Assembly: GCA_026260175.1 (NCBI GenBank)
Contig: JAKCWW010000746.1
Span: 1 to 64,000, forward strand
Reading direction: 5' to 3'
Origin: Reticulitermes lucifugus
Lineage: Eukaryota; Arthropoda; Insecta; Blattodea; Rhinotermitidae
DNA: 64,000 nucleotides
Position numbers and translations under genes: made by a program. The notes beneath the pieces were generated by a model. It was given only the letters and a program-made list of their open reading frames with translations. It ran no database searches and had not been told where the DNA came from. Positions 36,792-46,560 of this stretch are shown here, piece after piece (within the stretch, counting starts at the first letter, position 1; each line of letters opens with the position of its first letter).

Positions 36792-38842
36792 TTATTCCGC
36801 GTCGAAAGCCTCAAATCACGCATGGTTTGTGGTAGTTCTTAGAACCTCCAAGTAAATCTGTAATTGCCTTACACTAAGCCACGACCTTTTCTGTTCGATT
36901 CGTCGCCCACATTTTTCCAGCATTTGATGACATTTATAACAAGAACAGTTTAGGAAAGTCATTAATGACAAAAGCTTCTTTTCCTCCTTCTTGGCACTAC
37001 ACATCGATTTGAACCTCTATCTTGCTGCAACCAGAGAAATTTTCTAAATTCTATATAGGCAAGTGTAGTTGTACTTCTTAATGTAGAATCAGTTTCTCGT
37101 AGAAAATCAATCGAATGAACGATTCCAGAATTAGGGCCTCTATATCCTGACACGGTGTTCGAGGAGATTACGGAATCTTCGATATCGGCCGTTGTTAGAT
37201 TCGGAGAGAAATAAATCCTCTTTTATCTCTAGTGTAATATCATTCTGCCTAAGTGTATTGTGACATCAGTGTTAAACCCCATACATTCCGCATGGAGGTA
37301 GTAGTCAGTCGTATGTTTTTACAGTGAATATTAGACCGCATGTTTATTTTATTCAACGCCTTGTCTGTGAGAAGTCACCAGTATTTCTACAGTATGTCCT
37401 TCTATGTGTTAGTTCAGAAATATGGAAGGTCTTGTGAACCAAATCGACAGAGAAGCCTCATCAGAACACAAAAAAGTGCTACCTACATGACACTGACTAT
37501 ACAAAGTACAATTCACGTTCTTTCAACCGCATTAACATAATATTAGTCAACTTAATATTTAATTTTCTGTTACATCTGAAATATATATGCGAATGACTCG
37601 GTTTGCATTCGGGTATTTATGTATAATTGCTTTGTGTGTGTTAGCTTGTAATGCTTTATGTACAGCACGACGACCAGACCAGATCGGAGGTGCGAGATTC
37701 GGGACGGTGTTATGGTGCCGTCAGTTCGTCTCCTTAGGTTTGTTTTCGGGATTTGTAACTTTATGATAACCTGTTGAGTCCATGTCCCCATTACGGAATG
37801 CATCCAATATTCTGTCCTTCGTTTTCTTCTTCCTAGGTTCCGTATTTCCACAAATTCGCCGTCTTATGAAACACATAAATTTAAAAAGAGAAAAGAGTAA
37901 TTAAGTTTGTCTTGAAAACTCTCGTACTGAATTCAAAACACAAATTTGTATGTTAATTAATGAACCTCATAGTTTCGAAATACTTTTTTTTCAGAAGGGT
38001 TACTCCTATTTCCACAAAATACATGGTAAAGTATAAGAAACCAATAGCGGTGTAATATAGAACAGCAGGCCATTTTTCTTTTCTGCAAAGATTCTCAGAC
38101 TAGATGGCAAAATACCAAATAATAAGACCCTAGATGTATGCCAAGGAAGTTGTATTTACACACTTGTAGATTAAACATACATCAGCTGAACAGTGTTTCT
38201 TTTACAAACGATAGATGTAGAAATGAAAAAGTAGATTAAACTTAGGTAAAACACAAGAAAGCATGTCACCACGAGCTATGCTTCCTTGTCGCTTCCTCCT
38301 CTACTTAAAACGACTGCCAGCTTCGACGGTTTGTGTGTAGAGTGCAGCACATTGCTAGATTTAGGATTCTATACCTGTGGTCTCTATTGTAAGTGTTCCA
38401 ATTTTTCCCCTACACTTATTCTACACTTATATATTCGCAGTGCTCTTTTCAATTTAATTTTTCTGACTAAAATTTTAGGACACATATCTCTTCTGTCCTA
38501 TGCGTGATATTGTATTTGCTCCGCCTCTTTTACCTTGCTTCATCTGAAACACCATAATATTTTGCGATAACTACCAATTACGAAGCTCGGCGCATTTGAA
38601 ATACTTTCATTCACATTCATTTCATTTGTTTTGGAGAAAAGAATATAATTAAGATCAAGTCTGAACATTAATTCTAGTTATTCACTACATATTTTACCAT
38701 GCAAATATTTGTGTGGCGTGCAGAAGTATATCTAACAAACACATGAAACACGCCTTTATCATTATCGTGCTATACGTTACAACTGTCTAATTAGTATAAC
38801 TGTTGCCAGCCTGTAGGGGGTAAATGTTTTACTTGAATAACT
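36792..38842. other. No gene seen
   Basis: Minus frames at 36816-37153 and 37570-37851 (93 codons, basic) show no recognisable domain. No simple repeats of note. Confidence 0.5.
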
Positions 38843-39240
38843 TGAGGGGGAAATTAACAGCCCTACGTTTATGTGCCATTCACTATATGAATTTACACCG
38901 TCTTTTATACCAGTTCGTATAACTGAAAATTAACATACAAATATTTAAGATAGCTTGTTGTTCATTAAGTTACCAGTTGTAGACGAATAAAGACGTCTCC
39001 ATTTCCATGAAATTTTGCGTGGTTTAACTCTAGCTAATTTTACAGTTTATATTATTCCAAATATTAACACAGAACTCACGCAAAATTGGTTTTATATTTT
39101 GCTGGAGGCATTAGTGAAAGATAATTAATCCCACTATATATCTATGAAGGGACAATTAACTATCCGATGTTTGTGTGTCATCCACTGTGTTAATGTATAT
39201 GGCAAACTTTCTTTTGTACTAGTTTCTACATTCACAAAGT
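38843..39240. repeat. Diverged tandem duplication, period about 300 bp
   Basis: The block beginning GGGGGAAATTAACAGCC (about 38845), through ACGTTTATGTGCCATTCACT and CTTTTATACCAGTT, reappears at about 39148. There it reads AGGGACAATTAACTATCC, GATGTTTGTGTGTCATCCACT and CTTTTGTACTAGTTT. Two units of an unknown repeat, perhaps the edge of a satellite or two adjacent copies of one element. Confidence 0.6.
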
Positions 39241-39485
39241 TTCGTAAATGTATTTAAGAAATCTTATTCTTGAAGAAATATGTGGTTGTATATAAATAAT
39301 TGATATCATTTATCCAGTCTGGACATATGATATGGTGTAACTCCGGTACAATATACAATATCTTTCTCCAAACATGATTTAAGTGTTACACATATTATGA
39401 AAATTTTTTCTGTGGTATATTCAACACTTTCATTTAATTAGCCGTAATGTATAATTTATATTATATAAGCAATATAAAATTTAAA

Positions 39486-39744
39486 GCCGATCCCAGTGTC
39501 CGCGCATCTAAGGCATGGGTCTGTGGCCGTTCGCTTGCTGGAATTGCGGGTTCAAATCCCGCCGGAGACATGGATGTTTGTCTCTAGCCAGTGTTCTTGT
39601 GTGCTGCCAGGTAGAGGTCTCTGCGTCGGGCTGATCATTCGTCCAGAGGTGTCCTACCGAGTGTGGTGTGTCTAAAAGTGTGATCGTAAAGCCTCAATAA
39701 TGAGGAGTCCCTGTCCCACTGGGAGCTGTTGCGCCATGGAAAAA
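39486..39744 (+). mobile_element. tRNA-derived SINE, family 1, full length, with target-site duplication
   Basis: Flanked by ATAAAATTTAAA at 39474-39485 and 39745-39756. The head has GCATCTAAGGCATGGG and the B box GGGTTCAAATCCC (about 39548-39560). Together they resemble a leucine- or serine-type tRNA with a long variable arm. The body runs through CTGCCAGGTAGAGGTCTCTG to CCTCAATAATGAGGAGTCCC, then GCGCCATGG and an A-rich tail. The exact 12-bp duplication suggests a fairly recent insertion. Confidence 0.9.
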
Positions 39745-39756
39745 ATAAAATTTAAA

Positions 39757-41063
39757 AATTATATAAAAAGCGATGTATTTGGACAAATCAGAAGCTTATT
39801 TTTTTCAGAAACAATAGCGCTTTTTAATAAAATATTAATAATTTTACATTTTAGAGGTAATTATTTTCACACTGTCTGGTTGCTTCAGTTTTGGTGTTGC
39901 TGAAAATTTTTTGTATTTTTAGGCATCTCGGAAAAATTCTGTGTCAGAAGAGGCACGGTAGTATATGCTAGATGATTGGCGTTGTTTTGTGAGATGTTTG
40001 TTTCAACCCAGTACGACAAGAATGACTTAGAGAAGCATTCTCCATCCAACTGATTGGATACTGTGCGCGCTTTAGCCGTCCACTCGCTTCTTATGCCAAT
40101 ATGCGGAACATGTGGCTCCATGTATTCACGTCGAAATATCTTGAAGAAGTGATGCGTGGAGTTTCCGTAATGCGACAAAATATATAGAGAAGACTGTTAC
40201 ATCATTATACAATACCATTTATGTACTTTACGTTTTATTGGTAACAGGAAGACACTCTGTACCCTGTTCTCAATAAAACAGGAACTACGATTTTTAAAGT
40301 TGGATGTCTCCCGAAAATTTGTGTATTTACTGCCAGTGAAAAGTTAATGAGGAAGTTATATTAAAAGCTACTAAAAATCAGTCCAGCTTACAAGTAATAA
40401 GAAGTCAGCTGCACTAAGTTTCGACCTCAATACATATAGTAATCCTTTTCTTATTGGAATTGATTAAAAAAAGATTATTATTATTGTAAATAATAAAACG
40501 AATATCATAATTCTCTTATCGGAAATTGATGATTAAAACATCTTCTCTCGGTTTAAGGGTAGAATTAAGACAGGAGTTTTTTTAAAGAAAGGACGTTGGG
40601 GAGGATTTTATAACGCAAGTGGGATGAAGTAAAGGGAAGCTGAAGAAAATTGCATAATGAGAAGCTTCAAAATGTTTTTCCTCGCCAGATATGAAGATAA
40701 TAAAATCAAGTGAGAGTTGATGGCCGTGGTTTGTGTCACGCATAACAGAGAAGAGAATAGCTTTACGTGGTTTTGTTGGGAGAAATAGGAGTGAGACAAC
40801 TTTGCCTACGTAGGCGTAGGTGGGGATGATATAGAAATTGATCTGGAAGAAATAGAATGAGCAAGTGTGGACTGGATTTATCTGGCTGATACTAGGAGTC
40901 AGTGTGGACAGGGCTTGTGAGCACGGTGAAAACCTTCGGTTTTTTAAAATTCGCCGAATTGATTAGCTCAGTAACTGTTACCTTCTCAACACGGAGTCTG
41001 TAACGTGGATAAAGACACTTAGTGCATTAGTGAGGGCATCACAGTTTGTCAAGTACAATTTTT
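39757..41063. other. No gene seen
   Basis: A 97-codon minus frame at 39885-40178 has no known domain. The flanks are AT-rich. Nothing else supportable. Confidence 0.5.
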
Positions 41064-41199
41064 ATGTTATTCATACTGTGCATATTCTTATAATTATTAT
41101 ATTCACCAACTTATGCACTTAATTAAATACATCCAGACGTATAAAACTCCTATAAAACTTCAACATGTTTCGGCACCGAGGTATCATCATCATGGAGTT
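41064..41199 (-). repeat. Family A dispersed repeat module
   Basis: Minus strand: core (41156-41199), about 35 bp, AAGTGCATAAGTTGGTGAAT, then AATATGCACAGTATGAATAA at the outer end. Same order and spacing as the other family A copies. Confidence 0.7.
41156..41199 (-). ncRNA. Hammerhead-like motif, family A copy
   Basis: Minus strand: AACTCC before the core pairs with GAAGTT after it, with one mismatch. The first core strand is ATGATGA instead of CTGATGA, helix II is partial, and the second strand is GAAACATGTT. Pairing is kept but the first core base is changed, so activity is doubtful. Confidence 0.3.
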
Positions 41200-41650
41200 A
41201 TTCTGACAAAGGAGTATAAGGCCAGCACACTTAATTAGGTATTCTGCTGCCTTTGTTAAAAGGATTAAAATATTAAAAGTCTAAAATATACAAAGTTAAT
41301 AATAAAATGTCAATATTGGAAATTTAAAATTGATACTTTTACCTGCAACATCACACTTTAAACAAATTGTTTACCATGGTGTCTTCGTTCGTGTGCGTTT
41401 ACCCTCCATTTCAACTTTCAAAACATTTGGCAGATTTTAACGAAAATTGTTACGCTTGCTATTTTTGGGAGGACACCCCAACGCTGTGCCGTTTAATTTC
41501 CAACATTCCGCAATAACAAGGCGGACGAACGAATGTTTGATGAGTGAGCGACACAGGCGCCACGTAATTCAAGATCCTGAAGCATGGTAAGTTATGCTGA
41601 AGAATATACAATTTTCAGTAGGTTGACATGTTGGTAGCAGTACCAATGGC

Positions 41651-41840
41651 ACCGATCCCAGTGCGTGCACAGTCTAAAGCGTGGGTCTGCGGCCGCTCGC
41701 TTGCTGGGATTTTGTTGTCAGGCAGAGATCTCTGCGACGGGCTGATCACCTGTGCAGAGGAGTTCTACCGGGTGTGGTTTTGTCTGAGTGATTGTGAAGC
41801 CTCGATAGTGAGGATGCCCTGTCGCGCCACGAAAAAAAGT
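41651..41840 (+). mobile_element. SINE family 1, internally deleted copy
   Basis: CGATCCCAGTGCGTGCAC to CGCTCGCTTGCTGGGAT matches the head of the copy at 39.5 kb. It then jumps directly to GTCAGGCAGAGATCTCTG and continues to the GCGCCACG end and A run. About 60 bp including the B box are missing, so this copy could not be transcribed from its own Pol III promoter. The break may reflect a deletion after insertion or a deleted master copy. Confidence 0.85.
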
Positions 41841-42125
41841 ACTGTACAATTAACATATTGGACGTTCGAATCGTTTTATTAGTTTTTGCTTTGATTACGA
41901 TAATTAACGGATCGTTTGGCTAGGTATGTGACGATAGACCGTGTACATTCCTACACACTGTTTATGAAATATCATTTCTGGGCTAGTAATTAAAATGTGA
42001 CGACACTGTGAAACTGACATCTTGTACCTTATGGGTTGAACATACACGCCCTAGGGAGCCTGTTCATATGTAATATGTATAGCAAGATGATAGGTAAATA
42101 TATATATAAGTGCGTATAGGTCAAT

Positions 42126-42182
42126 GGGTGGGTGGATGGATGGATGGATGGATGCACGTACGGACGGATGGATTGTTGGATA
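42126..42182. repeat. (GGAT)n microsatellite
   Basis: GGTG and GGAT tetranucleotides repeat, becoming imperfect (GTACGGACGGAT) toward the right. Confidence 0.9.
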
Positions 42183-42350
42183 GATATTGATTTTGATATA
42201 AAAGAGAGTAAAATAATCTTTAAAAATGTGATAGGACTTCCTTGTTTTCATCAACACATTCCGATGCAACTTACACGTTAAATTAAAATGAAATTAAAAC
42301 CAACTTGATGCACACTCACTATTAAAAAAACTTTAATAGTAGATTAATTA

Positions 42351-42392
42351 ACCCGACATGTTTCGGTCAGGTACCAGACCATCTTCAGGGGT
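42351..42392 (-). ncRNA. Hammerhead-like motif, left arm of palindrome
   Basis: Minus strand: ACCC, CTGAAGA, T, GGTC with GACC as helix II, GAAAC, AT, GTC, GGGT. Helix I is four perfect pairs. This arm has A where the right arm has G at the outermost position, so A-T here and a G-T wobble there. Confidence 0.5.
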
Positions 42393-42692
42393 ATACTACA
42401 TTTAATTGCGTAATCCATATGTTAAACATACATAAGATATGAGCCTANAAGGTCTCGTCGTATATAAAGTTTTCACAAATCACTAAAAATCACTAAAACT
42501 TTTTTAAAATAGCCAACACTTGTAATCTTGCAATAGTTCCACCTTTTATAGTTGCAAGATTACAAGTGTTGACTATTTAAAAAAAGTTTTAGTGATTTTT
42601 AGTGATTTGTGAAAACTTTATATACGACGAGAACTTTTAGGCTCATATCTTATGTGTGTTTAACATATGGATTACGCAATTAAATGTAGTAT

Positions 42693-42734
42693 GCCCCTGA
42701 AGATGGTCTGGTACCTGACCGAAACATGTCGGGT
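42693..42734 (+). ncRNA. Hammerhead-like motif, right arm of palindrome
   Basis: Plus strand: GCCC, CTGAAGA, T, helix II GGTC/GACC with an eight-base loop, GAAACATGTC, GGGT. All invariant hammerhead core bases are present (CTGANGA, GAAA, cleavage-site-like GTC). Helix III can only be AC/GT around two bases, or form between two molecules because ACATGT is self-complementary. One extra T precedes helix II. Confidence 0.5.
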
Positions 42735-42847
42735 TAATTAATCTACTATTAAAGTTTTTTTAATAGTGAGTGTGCATCAAGTTGGTTTTAATTTCATTTT
42801 AATTTATACAAGATGCACGGTGAATACAATATTAATTACACGTTAAA

Positions 42848-43287
42848 CTTTAGCAATACATAAGGATCATCAACATTATTATGATCAGTTTATGTATAAC
42901 ATGTCTGCTCTATCGCACGACTTTGCCGATCGCTACGACGTATGATACGTAAATTTAAGATTTGGAAACAGCGCTGATTCACGCCACTGACTGCAGACAG
43001 TTCTCTACCAGCTTTCACTCCTCCTCAAATCAGTCACAGAAATTTAATAGCTACCTCTTTGGTGTATCTGGTGCAGAAAGATGTCTAGCTGCTGGTAGCC
43101 CACGGCTTCTGGCCTAGTGGATGTCTCCCAAGATGTTAAAATTATCATCTCAAAATTACGACGGCGAATGCCTTAGCCTCCCCTGGCATCATATGTGCGA
43201 AAAAAAACTCTTCCACCTTTGCTGGGATTTCTGTGCCCTACACGTAATTGACTGCCGCATTGTTGTGCAACAGACAGAACAGAGGCA
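42848..43287. other. No gene seen
   Basis: Short frames only. No repeat recognised. Confidence 0.5.
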
Positions 43288-43375
43288 ACAGGGGCGTACC
43301 CAAGAGGGGGCTGCCGGCCCGTAGCCCCCCCCCCCCACAAATCGAAATTTAAAAAACCCAGATTTCGTAGGCATG
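43288..43375. repeat. Possible DNA-transposon or repeat terminus with C run
   Basis: AGGGGCGTACCCAAGAGGGG followed by a run of about 14 Cs and AAATCGAAATTTAAAAAACC recalls the GGGGCGTA-type ends of several animal repeats. GGGGGCT and AGCCCCC flank a short loop, giving a hairpin. Only one end is visible and I cannot name the family. Confidence 0.3.
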
Positions 43376-45350
43376 ATGATGTCAAACGTTTTACGAGTAT
43401 ATGGTTTACCTTTCAGCCCAAATCAGCCACTGAAATCGGCTGATGACTATCAAATTAGAATTTTTAAAAATAAAATAAAAACCATTGGGATGTCATAGAT
43501 GAAATTTAAAAAGCAAGAATATTAGACATTGTGATTTAAAAATAGGAGGGTAAGTCACGGAATGTGTAGTTATATTTGTACGTGTACAAATGCAGCTGCA
43601 AACAGTGTTATGTTACTTTTATACTTACGACATGTTTTTGTAAAGCCGTAAAAGATAATAATTTTCAAAGTGTAGTCTCTAAAATGCATGAATTTTCTAA
43701 TGATTCAAACAAACGCTGTACATTATATTATACAGTGTGTTTTGTATTGTTCCCTGTTTGCTCGATTATCAGATTCGCATATTTTGTTGTGGTCATGAAG
43801 GTGCATGGTATGTGACATTCACTTCAGTCCGGGAACACGTGATGTCTGCTGCCCCTGCTTCAGTATTTATCAAGGAATTACGGTGTAAACATAATTTATT
43901 GGTAAACTGCGAATTATCGAAATCGAACCCATAGTATCTTAAACTAGATTTTATCTCACGCAGCTATGCCTTAGTAATTGAGCAGAATTACAGTGTTCTG
44001 TGTCGCACGATTTGTGACTACCGAACCTGAAACACTTCAGATGTCATGTGTCCTGGGAATAGCAAGTAGGCGGAGAAATCTAAAGTGTACAGATTGGTCG
44101 AACGTAGAGATGGTTAGCATGTTAACTGTGCGGGTCGCTGTAGTAGACTGACTGTCACATTCCATGGATTTCTCACCCCCGGGCTTATAAATACAACCTC
44201 TACAGACTATAACCATCATGGCGCAGAAAACACAACAGCAGTTAACACTGACAATTGTAGTTACAGGCCGCTAGGTATGATAACTGCTGCCGTCACCAGA
44301 TCAGACATGTTTATGTTACGGCGAAAGTGTTATGTGTGACTACGTTGGTCAATAACAAGCACTCAAACTGCTTGACATTTTTGAGACTATTCGTTCTTTA
44401 AAAGGAAAATTTTCTATACATAAGTTACCCTGTTGACTTGAAACTAATTAATTAATCCCTCTGTTTGCAGAGCAACATTTATGGAACCCGAAGTGTTTAT
44501 GTTGCATTTTCTTAAAGGAGACATTCATAAGCGTTTTGCATAATGCCACGTATGTAAAACGAAGTATTCTGTAAATCGCATAGGCATGTTATGTAACACC
44601 AAGTACGAAAAGCAAGGCCAACATGTATTTGACTTGAAAGCAAGACATTCTGCTTGCCTGATAATTTCTGACTTTTTCAAGAAACACTTTTATTAATTAA
44701 TTCTAATATTAAATTAAGTAATAAATGCAATAGGTCACATACATTTGTTGAAGTAGTATTTCATTCATTCGCCACCTAAGTGCGTTATTCTGATATTTTA
44801 ATAATTTAATTAATTCGTAACACTTTATCGTGTACTTTAAAATGGACGGAAGTACTTATGGTAAAAGAAATAACACATTGTTTGTATGAGACTTGACCAT
44901 TTAGACGCTGAATACACATTTTAAATAATGCGTAGGAAAAGTAGGCTATGTAATAATCAAATTTTTGTACTTTAATTCAGAGATGCGGGCCGCGAGAGTC
45001 TTTTGATATGTCTTGAATTCTCAAAATATTCCATGGGCGTTACTGGCTTAATTTATTGTAGGTAAGCATGTACTGGCAATAGTTGGGTCGCGAGGCCATT
45101 GTCATTTTGATTTTGTTTCGTTGGCCAGAATTTGTAGGAACCAATGCTTTATTTTCCACCGTAAAAGATCAAGCATTGTACAAGATTTCCTATAAACTTT
45201 CCTAAACTGTCCCACCCTTCCATAGGTAAACACAACTTCTGATAAACAGTGGACCCACAAATAGCAACTGAGAAAACCTACATTTTACATCTTTAATTTT
45301 AATATGTACCATCATTTGTTGTTTTGTGATTTTGTGTAACTCACGATACA
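43376..45350. other. No gene seen apart from a tRNA-like remnant
   Basis: On the minus strand about 43905-43990 has AGGCATAGCTGCGTGAGATA followed by ATGGGTTCGATTTCG, a decayed box A and box B pair, so probably a SINE head. The rest is AT-rich with short frames. AATTAATTAAT-type runs occur near 44440 and 44690-44810. Confidence 0.4.
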
Positions 45351-45397
45351 GGTCCCTGATGATGGTTCCATAATAGGAAACCGAAACATGTTGGACT
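45351..45397 (+). ncRNA. Hammerhead-like motif with the longest helix I in the window
   Basis: GGTCC, CTGATGA, T, then helix II (GGTTCC paired with GGAAACC, one bulge), GAAAC, AT, GTT, GGACT. Helix I is five pairs (GGTCC with GGACT, one G-T wobble), and its sequence differs from the ACCC/GGGT and GCCCC/GGGGT of the other copies while keeping pairing. Known hammerheads accept T at the cleavage position. The departures are the extra T before helix II and a two-pair helix III. Confidence 0.5.
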
Positions 45398-45455
45398 AAT
45401 CTTACTGTAAAAAGAAGTGATATTGTATAATAAATAAGAAATGTGCATTTTTTGG
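45351..45455 (+). repeat. Family A dispersed repeat module
   Basis: Core (45351-45397), about 50 bp, then AAATGTGCATTTTTTGGTTT, the family A end box, at about 45438-45457. Single orientation, with no inverted partner seen nearby. Confidence 0.7.
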
Positions 45456-46304
45456 TTTAAGAAATGTGTGATCAAGATTTCCTATGTATTATACGTAGAA
45501 AAATTCCTGGATTTCATACTCTGCATGGGGCTCACATAAAATTAAAGTTACAGTAATCCAGTGTAACAGACCACTTCTTAGGCCCAGAGACAGATCTGTT
45601 GAAAATTTTACAACCAATTATAGTGAGATAGACTCTGAAGATTCGAATTGGGTTTGGACTGGCTTACAATATGACATAGTGTTAGGTTACGAGAACGCTG
45701 TAATTCTCTTTTGAATTTGACACTGACAGAGAATTTCCTGAAGAAGATCCTATCATACACGGCAGGTTAGGAAAGTCGTTGATTTCGAGTGCTAGTATTT
45801 TATCGCCTCAGGTTACAAGAGAGGTCAAATTTCGTACAGAAGAAGACACCAGCTCTAGTCTCATCTAACACTTATCGAAGGTATGACGTAATGTCTCAAA
45901 ACAGTCGGTACAAGATAATCGTAGCAAAAATGCTGCATTTTACAAACGCATAGAGACTGCTGAAGGAACTGCGTTTTAGGGTATATACATATTTGTGTCC
46001 GTAGAAACTGACGAAGCCACAAACATTACACATATGTAAGCGCGAAATAGATACAAAATTGCCCTCTTGAAAATATTGGCTAAAATAATTAAAACTTTAT
46101 GTAAAGTTTTGTGTTGAAGTCATTGCCGGTATCAGTGTAAGAAGGTTGAGAAGCAAGACTATCAGTCTTCTGTAAGTCTGTTAATCACCATTAACGAAAA
46201 TAATTAGTTCCCATGTCTGTTCTACACTAGCAGATTAACCAACAAACTAAGCAGAGGCCTCCTTTGGAATCTGACATTTGCTCAGCCACTCAAGGATTGT
46301 CCAG
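45456..46304. other. No gene seen
   Basis: No open frame above 60 codons, no palindrome and no simple repeat. Confidence 0.55.
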
Positions 46305-46560
46305 CCTTCCATGGATCTAAAAGCTCGCTAACGTGTTCTCAAGAGCCTGCCACTGGTCCCTCCATTGAGCCAAATTAATCCGTTCCATAGCATCCAATGC
46401 CTCTGTATTTAGGATTAGTTCTAATGTCATCTTCCTATATTCGCCTAGGTCTTCGGAGTTCTTTCTTCCCTTCAATGTTCCGACCAATATTTTCTATTCA
46501 TTTTTCATTTCTTCCATATGTGCTACATGACCTACCTTTTACATCTCCTTTTCTCCCTCG
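46305..46560 (-). mobile_element. LINE C-terminal fragment
   Basis: The minus strand gives HVAHMEEMKNE, then in a shifted frame GRNIEGKKELRRPRR, and then MERINLAQWRDQWQALENT. These are the successive 'HVARMGE', 'GRPEGRRPLGRPRRRW' and 'DRINLAQDRDRWRALVNT' segments found at the end of the same LINE group as at 15.2 kb. A frame change separates the segments, and the usual D of LAQDRDRW is missing. Confidence 0.8.

Larger units (their letters stand above)
42283..42835. mobile_element. Family A palindromic element with 12-bp target-site duplication
   Basis: Flanked by TTACACGTTAAA at 42271-42282 and 42836-42847. From 42279 to 42806 the sequence is a near-perfect palindrome with arms of about 250 bp and a loop of about 20 bases near 42540. 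Each arm has a hammerhead-like core (42351-42392 minus, 42693-42734 plus), about 45 bp, then GTGTGCATCAAGTTGGTTTT. The right side alone continues about 29 bp, with GATGCACGGTGAATACAATA, to the duplication. No protein. One undetermined base at 42448 is opposite a T in the right arm, so it is probably A. The asymmetry and long duplication favour a reverse-transcription route over cut-and-paste. Confidence 0.88.

Noticed and set aside
39548-39560. tRNA gene at the GGGTTCAAATCCC box
   Set aside because: The box belongs to a SINE head. There is no complete cloverleaf or acceptor stem, and a body with an A tail follows.
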